Source: Streptomyces sp. QL37 (GTDB lineage: Bacteria; Actinomycetota; Actinomycetes; Streptomycetales; Streptomycetaceae). Taken from it: 64,000 nt of DNA. The notes below the pieces were generated by a model, which was not told where the DNA came from, made no database searches, and was given only the letters and a program-made list of their open reading frames with translations. Each line of letters starts with the position of its first letter. Within the stretch, counting starts at the first letter, position 1. Below, piece by piece: positions 25,329 to 33,513 of this stretch. Made by a program: the position numbers and the translations under genes. Where the stretch lies: contig NZ_PTJS01000001.1 of assembly GCF_002941025.1 (NCBI RefSeq), positions 930,001 through 994,000 on the forward strand, written 5' to 3'.

Positions 25329-27509
25329 ATGACGGGAAGATCGCCGGCGGGCCGGACACCTACGGGCAGAGCCGCGCGTGAGCTGCTCGACGACGCCCAG
25401 GCGCTCGTCGGGGGTGCCGTCGCGGTGCTGGACGATCACCGCGGCGCCGTCGAGGCCGCGCATGCCGCGCTCACCCCCCTGCTGGACTCCCTCGTCGCCC
25501 TCGAACTGGCCGCCATCCCCGCCTCCCGGCTGGGGGACGTCACGGAGGGCCGGCTGCGGCTCGGCGCGCTGGAACAAGCCGGGTACCGGACGGTCGGCCG
25601 CGTCCACGGAGCGGGACGGTACGAGCTGCGCCAGATCCCCGGTGTCGGCGCCCGGACGGCCGACCAGGCGCTGGCCGCCGCGCGGCAGATCGCGCACGCG
25701 GTCCGGGACACCGTCGCCGTACGGATAGACGTGGACGCGTCGGACGCGGCGACGAACCGGCTGCTCATCGCCCTGCACCGGCTGGTGGAGGGCGGCCCCG
25801 ACGTGCGCCGGGCGGTCGAAGCCGCCCGCCGCCTGACCGCGGAGCTGGAGCCGCTGCTCGTGGCAGCGGCGCCGGCGCGGAGCCGTCTGCGGATGCTCTT
25901 CTCGGGGCGGGCCGCCGGCGCCCGGGTTCCGGCCGCCGTCGCCTCCGTACAGGCGGTGGTCCGGGACGCGGACGCACGCGGACTCCGGACTCTGTTCGGG
26001 CAGGTCTCCGTCGACCTGCTGCGCGGCCCCGCGTCGGAGGCGGAGGCCTGGGTCGATTTCGAGCTGCGCTCGGCCGAGTACTACAGCCTGCTCGCCGAAC
26101 TCTCCGGCAGCGGACCGGACCGGGACGCGGCCGAGGGGTTCCTGCCCACCGGGATCGCGGACCGGGTCCGCGGGCTGCGGCTCGACGACACCTGCCTGCG
26201 GGTCTCGTTGCGCGGTTACCAGTCCTTCGGGGCGCGCTTCGCACTGGCCCAGAAGCGGGTGATCCTGGGCGACGAGATGGGGCTCGGCAAGACCGTGCAG
26301 GCCATCGCCGCGCTGGCGCACCTCGCGGCCGGGGGCGAGAAGCACTTCCTGGTGGTGTGCCCGGCGAGCGTCCTGATCAACTGGCGGCGGGAGATCACCG
26401 CTCGCTCGACCCTGCGGACGGTGCCGGTGCACGGCCCCGAGCGGCAGGGGGCGTTCGGCGAGTGGTGTGAGCGGGGCGGGGTCGCCCTGACCACCTTCGA
26501 CGCGCTGTACACGCTGCCGGAAGGCCCGGAGTCCGGGGTCAGGCCGGGCATGGTGGTGGTGGACGAGGCCCACTTCGTGAAGAACCCCGGGACCCGGCGC
26601 TCGCGGGCCGTGGGCGGCTGGACCCGGCACACCGAGAGGGTGCTGTTCCTGACCGGCACCCCGATGGAGAACCGCGTCGAGGAGTTCCGGAGCCTGGTGC
26701 GGCAGCTGCGGCCCGAACTGGCACCGCTCGTCACCTCCACACACGGAGTCGCCGGTTCGCACGCCTTCCGCAGGGCCGTCGCACCCGCCTATCTGCGGCG
26801 GAACCAGGACGACGTGCTGGGTGAACTCCCGGCGCTGGTGCAGGCCGACGAGTGGGAGGAGTTCTCCCCCGCCGACCTGGAGGCGTACCGCGAGGCGGTC
26901 GGCTCGGGGCACTTCATGCGGATGCGCCGCGCCGCGTACGCCCGCCCCGAGACGTCGGCGAAGCTGAACCGCCTGCGCGAGCTCGTCGCGGAGGCCGAGG
27001 CCAACGGGCTGAAGGTCGTGGTGTTCTCGTACTTCCGCGAGGTGCTCCGGACCGTCCGGGAAGCCCTGGGCGACGGGGTGTTCGGTCCGGTCTCCGGCAG
27101 TCTTCCGGCGGCTCGCCGGCAGGAACTCGTGGACCGCTTCGGCGCGGTGGACGGTCACGCGGTGCTACTGAGCCAGATACAGGCCGGCGGTGTCGGTCTG
27201 AACATCCAGACCGCGTCGGTGGTCATCCTGTGCGAGCCGCAGATCAAGCCGACGATGGAGCACCAGGCGGTGGCCCGGGCTCACCGCATGGGGCAGATAC
27301 GCACCGTGCGGGTCCACCGGCTGCTCGCGGCGGACAGTGTGGACCAGCGCATGCTGGACATCCTGGGGCGCAAGGACCGGCTCTTCGACGCTTACGCGCG
27401 GCGCAGCGATCTCGCCGAGGCGACGCCCGACGCCGTCGACGTGTCGGAAGGGGCGCTCGCCCGGCGCATCGTCGAGGAGGAGCAGCAGCGGATGGCGGCC
27501 GGGGCCTGA
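25329..27509 (+). CDS. SNF2-family DEAD/DEAH helicase with N-terminal helix-hairpin-helix
   Basis: A 726-residue Swi2/Snf2 ATPase. The first 300 residues form an unusual N-terminal region containing a helix-hairpin-helix DNA-binding unit (LRQIPGVGARTADQALAAA, about residue 110). The ATPase core has motif I VILGDEMGLGKTVQAIAALA (about residue 310), the DEAH-type motif VVVDEAHFVKNPGTRRS, motif III LFLTGTPMENRVEEF, and the helicase C-terminal motifs LLSQIQAGGVGLNIQTAS and QAVARAHRMGQIRTVRVHRL. It presumably translocates on or remodels protein-DNA complexes. ATG 25329 follows AGAAGGA. No nuclease or methylase partner is adjacent. Confidence 0.9.
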   Translation: MTGRSPAGRTPTGRAARELLDDAQALVGGAVAVLDDHRGAVEAAHAALTPLLDSLVALELAAIPASRLGDVTEGRLRLGALEQAGYRTVGRVHGAGRYELRQIPGVGARTADQALAAARQIAHAVRDTVAVRIDVDASDAATNRLLIALHRLVEGGPDVRRAVEAARRLTAELEPLLVAAAPARSRLRMLFSGRAAGARVPAAVASVQAVVRDADARGLRTLFGQVSVDLLRGPASEAEAWVDFELRSAEYYSLLAELSGSGPDRDAAEGFLPTGIADRVRGLRLDDTCLRVSLRGYQSFGARFALAQKRVILGDEMGLGKTVQAIAALAHLAAGGEKHFLVVCPASVLINWRREITARSTLRTVPVHGPERQGAFGEWCERGGVALTTFDALYTLPEGPESGVRPGMVVVDEAHFVKNPGTRRSRAVGGWTRHTERVLFLTGTPMENRVEEFRSLVRQLRPELAPLVTSTHGVAGSHAFRRAVAPAYLRRNQDDVLGELPALVQADEWEEFSPADLEAYREAVGSGHFMRMRRAAYARPETSAKLNRLRELVAEAEANGLKVVVFSYFREVLRTVREALGDGVFGPVSGSLPAARRQELVDRFGAVDGHAVLLSQIQAGGVGLNIQTASVVILCEPQIKPTMEHQAVARAHRMGQIRTVRVHRLLAADSVDQRMLDILGRKDRLFDAYARRSDLAEATPDAVDVSEGALARRIVEEEQQRMAAGA

Positions 27510-27543
27510 CCCGGGCCGGCCGCCCCCCGGGTGCCGGCCGGTC

Positions 27544-28533
27544 TCAGTGTGCGTGCTCCTCGGCCGCGCCTGCCGCGTGGTGCGGCGGGTCGTAGCCCGG
27601 CACCGTCCCGTCCGCCTTGGCGACGAGCAGCAGACCGGCCATCCCCATGTCGGAGTGGCTCTGGACGTGGCAGTGGTACATCCAGGCACCGGCTCCCACG
27701 TGTTCGCCCGCGATGATCTGGAAGCCGAAGGAGTCGGCCGGTCCGCAGATCTTGGTGTCGACCACGCGGCTGGGGTCGTCGGGGCCGGTGAGCAGCCCCG
27801 TCCTGTTGTCCGCCCAGCGGTGCCCGTGGATGTGGAACGTGTGGTAGTACTCGCCGTGCGTGATCATCACGACCTCGACCCGGTCGCCCACGGTGGCCTC
27901 GAAGTTGGGGCTCTTGTCCGCCGGCTTGTTGTTGATCGTCATGTCGTTGAAGACGATCGTGATCGTCTTGTCCGGCAGCACATCTCCCTTGCGGCGCACG
28001 ACGAGTGGCCCGTACAGCCCCTTGCGGATGCCGCCCGTGCCGTGGTCCGTGCCGACCACGTGGTCGTGGTAGTGCCAGTAACCGGCACTCCCCGCCTGCC
28101 AGGTGCCGTCCTTACGGCGGCCAGGGGCATGGGTGCGCCAGGTGTACGTCCGGGTGCCTCCGGGTTCGACATGACTGCGGTTCATCCGGGTGCCGTCGCT
28201 GGCGATGTCGTAGTCGACTCCGTGCACATGGAGGCTGGCGTCGACGTCCGTGGTGTTCTGGAACTCGATGTGCAGCGTGTCGCCCTCGGTGATCTCGATG
28301 AGCGGCCCGGGGATCGACGCCTTGCCCTTCTCGAAGCCGTACCCGAGCTGACCGTCCGGCAGTTTCTCGGCGTACAGCTTGAGGTGGCGGACGGCGCCGC
28401 CCGCGGGGGCCGTCTTCGCGGGGTTCTCCGCGGAGGTGGCCTGTACGGCGCCCAGTGACATCGATGTCACACCGGTGGCCGCCGCCACCCCGCCGCCCAC
28501 CAGCATCCGGCGGTTGAAGGTCCTTCGGTCCAT
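27544..28533 (-). CDS. Two-domain small laccase (multicopper oxidase, SLAC type)
   Basis: A 329-residue exported enzyme with an RR-type signal ([19 protein letters not shown]), suggesting Tat export. The copper-binding motifs are HVHGVDYD and YWHYHDH in the first cupredoxin domain, and [10 protein letters not shown] and [13 protein letters not shown] in the second, which is the full T1/T2/T3 set of the trimeric two-domain laccases typical of Streptomyces. It oxidises phenols or other donors with reduction of O2 to water. It converges on the SNF2 gene and is divergent from the ThuA/dehydrogenase operon (235 bp apart), so it could accept electrons from that system (inference). Confidence 0.96.
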   Translation of the reverse strand: MDRRTFNRRMLVGGGVAAATGVTSMSLGAVQATSAENPAKTAPAGGAVRHLKLYAEKLPDGQLGYGFEKGKASIPGPLIEITEGDTLHIEFQNTTDVDASLHVHGVDYDIASDGTRMNRSHVEPGGTRTYTWRTHAPGRRKDGTWQAGSAGYWHYHDHVVGTDHGTGGIRKGLYGPLVVRRKGDVLPDKTITIVFNDMTINNKPADKSPNFEATVGDRVEVVMITHGEYYHTFHIHGHRWADNRTGLLTGPDDPSRVVDTKICGPADSFGFQIIAGEHVGAGAWMYHCHVQSHSDMGMAGLLLVAKADGTVPGYDPPHHAAGAAEEHAH

Positions 28534-28718
28534 GTCGAACTCCCCACTGCGAGACGGAAACTGACGCGCTGCTCCCCTGGACGGCCCACACGGTAGCCGG
28601 GGGCCGTTGGTTTATCCACACTCAGGACAAAGTTCGTTCGATTGCTGCCATAGCTATTGGCGAGCCACGAAAAGAGGTCTAGCTTCGTGCGCTGTCGCCC
28701 AGTGTCCACAGAGGTGCG

Positions 28719-28763
28719 GTGACGAGAGAAGTGACCAGAGAAGTGACCAAGAGGGGTGGGTGA
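28719..28763 (+). repeat. 12-bp tandem repeat forming a GTG-initiated mini-ORF upstream of the ThuA gene
   Basis: GTGACgAGAGAA (28719-28730), GTGACCAGAGAA (28731-28742) and a third, diverging GTGACCAAGAGG. All three GTG codons are in one frame that reads a 14-residue peptide ending at TGA 28761-28763, four bases before the ThuA ATG. The repeat also supplies the GAGGGG ribosome site of the main gene. Confidence 0.6.
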
Positions 28764-28767
28764 CCAC

Positions 28768-31266
28768 ATGCAGCGCACACCACATCACAGGTCCAGATCG
28801 CGCCGCGGTATCGCGGCGGCCGTGGCGGCAGGCGCCCTGACCGCGTCCCTGCTCGGCGGCAACGCGGCCACTGCCAGCCCTTATCCGGATCCTGGGCTGA
28901 AGGAACGGATGGCGACAACGTTGTCCCTTCCCACGCCGCCCGGCGGGGCCGACGTGAAGGTCCTGGTGTTCCACGCTTCGGCCGGCGAGGAGTCGCCGAC
29001 CGTGGACGCGGGCATCGCGGCCATCGAGAAGATCGGGCTCAGCGGTCCTGAGGCCGGGCGCTTCAAGACCGTCGCCACCGACGACGCCGCGGTCTTCACC
29101 AACGGCAAGAAGCTCGGCAAGTACAACGCGGTCGTCTTCCTGACCGGCGGCGGCGACGTGCTGGACCCGGAGCAGGAGGCGGGCCTGGAGGCGTACATGG
29201 AGGCCGGCGGCGGTTTCCTCGGCATCCATGACGCGGCGCGCACCGAACCGTACTCCGACTGGTTCACTGGCCTGGTCGGCGCACGCCCAGCCTCGGACAG
29301 CCCGACCGGCGTCCAGCGCGCCACCGTGGAGATCGGCGACCGGCAGCACCCGGCGACGAAGAACCTCCCGCTGGAGTGGAAGCGCCCGGACAAGTGGCTG
29401 AACTGGAAGGACAACCCGTCCGGCGACGTCCACACGGTGGCCCGCGTCCGCGAGCTCACCTACACCCCGGGCAAGAGTGCCAACGGCTGGGACCACCCGG
29501 TCTCCTGGTGCCGTGACTACGACGGCGGGCGCTCCTTCTACACCGCCATGGGCGGTACGGCGGCGAGCTTCGCGGAGACCGACTTCCGGGATCACCTGCG
29601 CGGCGCGCTCGCCTGGACGAGCCGCATCTCGCAGGCCGACTGCAAGGCCACCATCGACTCCAACTACACGGCCGAGCGGCTCACCCAGCCCAATCAGCCC
29701 GGGCAGAACGACCAGATCGGCGAACCGCACGGCCTGGTGACCGCCAAGGACGGGCGGATCTTCTACATCGGGCGCGGCGGCACGGACAGCAGTGTGCCGG
29801 TGGTCACCGACTGGAACGACCCGAACGTCGGCAAGGGCGAGGGCGAGATCCACGTCTACGATCCCGCCACGAAGAAGGTCACCCTCGCCGGCAAGCTGAG
29901 CGTCTTCGGCAACAAGGGCGGCGGCGACGAGCTGGTGAAGGTGGAGGAGGGCCTGCTCGGGATCGAGCTGGACCCGGACTTCGCCACCAACGGCTGGGTG
30001 TATCTGCACTACACCCCGCACGCGAAGATCGACCGCGACAAGCAGCTGGCGGTGCGCCAGGTCTCGCGCTTCACCTTCGACCACGCGACGAACAAGCTGG
30101 ACCTGGCGTCCGAGAAGGTGCTCCTGCACTGGCCGGTCCAGATCCACAGCTGCTGCCACGCGGGCGGCGGGATGGCCTGGGACTCGAAGGAGAACCTGTA
30201 CATCGCGACCGGTGACAACAACTCCTCCCAGTTCAGCGACGGTTACTCCGGCAACAACCCGCAGCCGAACTACAAGGGCGTGTCCTTCGCCGACGCCCGC
30301 CGCACCGCGGGCAACACCAACAACCTGAACGGGAAGATCCTGCGGATCCACCCCGAGGACGACGGCACCTACACCCTGCCCGAGGGCAATCTCTTCACGG
30401 GCAAGGAGCCGGACGAGGGCGGCGGCAAGACCCGCGGCGAGATCTACGTGATGGGTGTCCGCAACCCCGCCCGCATCTCCATCGACAAGTCGACCGACAC
30501 GCTGTACGCGGGCTGGGTCGGCCCCGACGCGGGTGAGCCCAGCACGACGTGGGGCCCCGCCAAGTACGACACGTTCGCGGCGATCACCAAGGCGGGCAAC
30601 CACGGCTGGCCCTACTGCATGGGCAACAAGCAGCCCTACCGGGACCGCAACCTGCCCGACCCCACCAAGCCGCTGGACTGGTACGACTGCGACGCGCCGA
30701 AGAACGAGTCGCCGAACAACGACGGCCTCGTCAACGTGCCGCCGGTCACCGGCAACACCATCTGGTACTCGCCCCAGGGCGGCGGAGTCGACTACCCGCG
30801 TGACGAGAACGGCATCCCGAGCTACAAGGTGGAGGACCAGAAGGAGCTCCTGCCCTGGCTCAAGGGCGGCGGCCAGGCCACGATGAACGGCCCGGTCTAC
30901 CGCTACGACGCGGCGAGCACCAGTGAGGCCAAGTGGCCGGCGTACTGGGACGGGAAGTGGTTCGTCGGTGACTTCTACGACGACACCCAGCCGCGTCACG
31001 CCGTGCTGACCGACCCGAAGACGGTCGGCAAGGGCGGCCTGCCCACGCACGCCGAGTCCCTGAAGAAGATCATTCCGGTCGGTGCGGACGGCATCCGCAA
31101 CCTCATGGACTGGAAGTTCGCCCCGGACGGTTCGCTCTACGTCCTGGACTACGGGCGCGGCTTCTTCACCTCGGACGCCAAGTCCGCGCTGTGGCGCGTG
31201 ACGTACAAGGGCGGCGGACCGACCCCGGCTGCCGCAGACCTGGCAAGGAAGGCGGCAGCGCAGTGA
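28768..31266 (+). CDS. Secreted ThuA domain fused to PQQ-type glucose/sorbosone dehydrogenase
   Basis: An 832-residue exported fusion. The signal peptide ends near residue 36. Residues about 60-285 are a ThuA (trehalose-utilisation) class I amidotransferase-like fold (KVLVFHASAGEESPTVDAGI, VVFLTGGGDVLDPEQEAGLE, GGFLGIHDAARTE). Residues about 300-825 are a soluble PQQ glucose/sorbosone dehydrogenase six-bladed propeller (GEPHGLVTAKDGRIFYIGRG, EEGLLGIELDPDF, IHSCCHAGGGMAWD with the putative catalytic His near residue 460, GEIYVMGVRNPARISID, WKFAPDGSLYVLDYG). ATG 28768 follows GAGGGG. It is coupled by a 4-bp overlap to the next gene and probably oxidises sugars or glycosides outside the cell. 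Confidence 0.9.
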   Translation: MQRTPHHRSRSRRGIAAAVAAGALTASLLGGNAATASPYPDPGLKERMATTLSLPTPPGGADVKVLVFHASAGEESPTVDAGIAAIEKIGLSGPEAGRFKTVATDDAAVFTNGKKLGKYNAVVFLTGGGDVLDPEQEAGLEAYMEAGGGFLGIHDAARTEPYSDWFTGLVGARPASDSPTGVQRATVEIGDRQHPATKNLPLEWKRPDKWLNWKDNPSGDVHTVARVRELTYTPGKSANGWDHPVSWCRDYDGGRSFYTAMGGTAASFAETDFRDHLRGALAWTSRISQADCKATIDSNYTAERLTQPNQPGQNDQIGEPHGLVTAKDGRIFYIGRGGTDSSVPVVTDWNDPNVGKGEGEIHVYDPATKKVTLAGKLSVFGNKGGGDELVKVEEGLLGIELDPDFATNGWVYLHYTPHAKIDRDKQLAVRQVSRFTFDHATNKLDLASEKVLLHWPVQIHSCCHAGGGMAWDSKENLYIATGDNNSSQFSDGYSGNNPQPNYKGVSFADARRTAGNTNNLNGKILRIHPEDDGTYTLPEGNLFTGKEPDEGGGKTRGEIYVMGVRNPARISIDKSTDTLYAGWVGPDAGEPSTTWGPAKYDTFAAITKAGNHGWPYCMGNKQPYRDRNLPDPTKPLDWYDCDAPKNESPNNDGLVNVPPVTGNTIWYSPQGGGVDYPRDENGIPSYKVEDQKELLPWLKGGGQATMNGPVYRYDAASTSEAKWPAYWDGKWFVGDFYDDTQPRHAVLTDPKTVGKGGLPTHAESLKKIIPVGADGIRNLMDWKFAPDGSLYVLDYGRGFFTSDAKSALWRVTYKGGGPTPAAADLARKAAAQ

Positions 31267-33500
31267 GACACCCTTCACTCCTCGCGCGACGGCGGTACGG
31301 GCCCGCCCGGTGGTGGCTCGCCCTGCTCGGTTCGTTCCTGATGGTCCTCGGGCTGGCGTCGACGGCGGCGTACGGCCGTGACGACGACCGGTCGGCAGCG
31401 GCGGACCAGGTCCTCACCTGGACCGCGGGCGATCCCATCGACCACTACCTGACGGCTCCCGAGACCGCGGTGGCCGGTGCCGCCACCATCGTCTTCGAGA
31501 ACAGCGAGGCCACGGGCAACACGACGAGCATGCCGCACACGCTGACGTTCAGCGTGTCGGACCCGGAGTACAACAGCGATGTCCAGGTCAACATCCTGGC
31601 CAACCCGGGTGACAGTGAGGGCGGCAAGCACAGCGTCGAGGTGACCCTCACCCCCGGAAAGTACTTCTACCACTGCACGATCCCCGGCCACGGCTCGATG
31701 CAGGGTGTCCTCACGGTGACCGAGGACGGTGGCGGCGGTGACGACACCACCGCCCCCGAGACCTCGGCGACGGTGGACGGCGACAAGAACGCCGACGGCG
31801 CGTACATCGGCCAGGCCACCGTCACCGTGGCGGCGACCGACGCGGGATCGGGCGTCGACACCGTCGAGTACGCGGTCGGGGCGGACGGCGCCTGGCAGCC
31901 GTACACCGCGCCCGTCGTGGTGAACGAGGTGGGCGATCACACCGTCCGCTACCGCGCCACCGACAAGTCGGGCAACGCGGCCGAGGAGAAGTCCGTCGAC
32001 TTCGCGGTCGCCGCGCCGCCGACGGACGACAAGACCCCACCGGAGACCTCGGCGACCGTCTCGGGCGAGAAGGACGACGCGGGTGCCTACCTCGGCATGG
32101 CCACGGTCACCGTGACCGCGTCCGACACCGGGTCAGGCGTCAACACCATCGAGTACGCGGTCGGGGCGGACGGCGCCTGGCAGCCGTACACCGCGCCCGT
32201 GATGGTGCACGAGGTCGGTGCCCACACGGTCCGCTACCGCGCCACCGACAAGTCGGGCAACGCGGCCGAGGAGAAGTCCGTCGACTTCACCGTCGTCGAA
32301 CCGCCGTCGCAGGACAGGACGCCGCCCGAGACCTCCGTGGTCGTGACCGGCGACAAGAACTCGGACGGCGCGTTCATCACGAGCGCCGAGGTCACCCTCA
32401 GCGCGACCGACGACGACTCGGGTGTGGACAAGGCCGAGTACTCCCTGGACGGCGGCCCGTACCTCGCGTACTCCTCCCCCGTCATCGTCGACCGCGTCGG
32501 CCACCACACCTTCGCCCACCGGGCGACGGACAAGGCCGGCAACACCTCGGAGGCGAAGCAGAGCTCGTTCACCGTCGCGCGGAGCGGCGGTGTCCCGGCA
32601 CCCAACTGCCCCGAGTTCGACGAACGGCTCACCGTCATCGTCGGCACGGTCGACACCGGTGTTCCCAACCGGCTCACCGGCAACCGCTGCACGATCAACG
32701 AGCTCATCGAGGACGAGAAGGACTGGTCCTCGCACGCCCTGTTCCTCAAGCACGTCGACAAGGTCCTGGACAAGCTGCTCACCGACGGGGTCGTCGACGC
32801 CCGTGAGCACAAGAAGATCTACAAGGCGGCCAAGCAGTCCGGAATCGGCAAGCCGGGCCAGGACGAGGGCTACCGCAAGCTCTTCGACGGCACGGCCGCG
32901 TCCCTCGCCAAGTGGGAGCAGGTCGGTGGCGGACAGTTCGCGCTGAACGAGGAGGAGGGCTCGATCACCAGCTCCACCACGGTGGACGGCATGGGGATGC
33001 TGTGGTTCCCGTCCCGGCAGTACGGGGACTTCTCGCTGAAGCTCCAGTGGCGGGACGACGCCCCGGAGGGCGGCAACGCCAACGGCGGGGTCTTCGTCCG
33101 CTTCCCGAACGTCCACGACCACCCGGAGGAGTCCCGTCCGGAGTGGGTCGCCATCAAGTACGGCCATGAGATCCAGGTCAACGACCGGCCCGACGGCGAC
33201 ATGTACAAGACCGGGTCCGTCTACGGGTTCGACCGGGTCGGTCTCGGCGGCGCCGGGGTCACTCCCAAGGGCACCTGGAACGACTACGAGATCCGGGTGG
33301 TGGACCAGCACTACTCGGTCTACCGCAACGGTGTCCTGCTGAACGAGTTCGACAACAACGGCGGCCAGCTCTTCGAGCCGCCGCGGGGCGACGACCCGGG
33401 TACCGACGGCCGGCGGTACGCCTCCGGTTACATCGGGCTCCAGGTCCACAGCACCACGGACGTGATCTCGTACCGCGACATCCGCGTCCAGGAGCTGTAG
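31263..33500 (+). CDS. Secreted cupredoxin - Ig-like repeats - DUF1080 (3-keto-glycoside hydrolase type) fusion
   Basis: A 745-residue exported protein starting at GTG 31263 inside the previous stop (GTGA overlap). After the signal segment, a cupredoxin domain (residues about 45-155) shows type-1 copper ligands: His in SMPHTLTF, then Cys and His in YHCTIPGHGSM with the Met. Three 95-residue Ig/OmpL47-like repeats follow (about 160-440), each starting near PPETSATV or PPETSVVV and ending DKSGNAAEEKSVDF-like. A Cys-paired linker leads to a C-terminal DUF1080/LamG-like domain (about 535-745: YRKLFDGTAASLAKWEQVG, GGVFVRFPN, GYIGLQVHS). DUF1080 includes 3-keto-disaccharide hydrolases. The role proposed is electron acceptance and glycoside cleavage with the ThuA partner. 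Confidence 0.87.
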   Translation: MRHPSLLARRRYGPARWWLALLGSFLMVLGLASTAAYGRDDDRSAAADQVLTWTAGDPIDHYLTAPETAVAGAATIVFENSEATGNTTSMPHTLTFSVSDPEYNSDVQVNILANPGDSEGGKHSVEVTLTPGKYFYHCTIPGHGSMQGVLTVTEDGGGGDDTTAPETSATVDGDKNADGAYIGQATVTVAATDAGSGVDTVEYAVGADGAWQPYTAPVVVNEVGDHTVRYRATDKSGNAAEEKSVDFAVAAPPTDDKTPPETSATVSGEKDDAGAYLGMATVTVTASDTGSGVNTIEYAVGADGAWQPYTAPVMVHEVGAHTVRYRATDKSGNAAEEKSVDFTVVEPPSQDRTPPETSVVVTGDKNSDGAFITSAEVTLSATDDDSGVDKAEYSLDGGPYLAYSSPVIVDRVGHHTFAHRATDKAGNTSEAKQSSFTVARSGGVPAPNCPEFDERLTVIVGTVDTGVPNRLTGNRCTINELIEDEKDWSSHALFLKHVDKVLDKLLTDGVVDAREHKKIYKAAKQSGIGKPGQDEGYRKLFDGTAASLAKWEQVGGGQFALNEEEGSITSSTTVDGMGMLWFPSRQYGDFSLKLQWRDDAPEGGNANGGVFVRFPNVHDHPEESRPEWVAIKYGHEIQVNDRPDGDMYKTGSVYGFDRVGLGGAGVTPKGTWNDYEIRVVDQHYSVYRNGVLLNEFDNNGGQLFEPPRGDDPGTDGRRYASGYIGLQVHSTTDVISYRDIRVQEL
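31864..32288 (+). repeat. 285-bp periodic repeat coding the Ig-like units
   Basis: Two blocks recur exactly with a 285-bp offset: 52 bp at 31864-31915 and 32149-32200, and 60 bp at 31944-32003 and 32229-32288. Identity also holds at synonymous positions, which indicates recent duplication or gene conversion of the first two Ig-like repeats; the third repeat is diverged. Confidence 0.85.
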
Positions 33501-33513
33501 GGGCGAGGCGCAC

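Noticed and set aside
28654..31278. 874-codon minus-strand open frame opposite the ThuA/dehydrogenase gene
   Set aside because: Antisense shadow of a gene with strong domain support; no ribosome site or recognisable domain.
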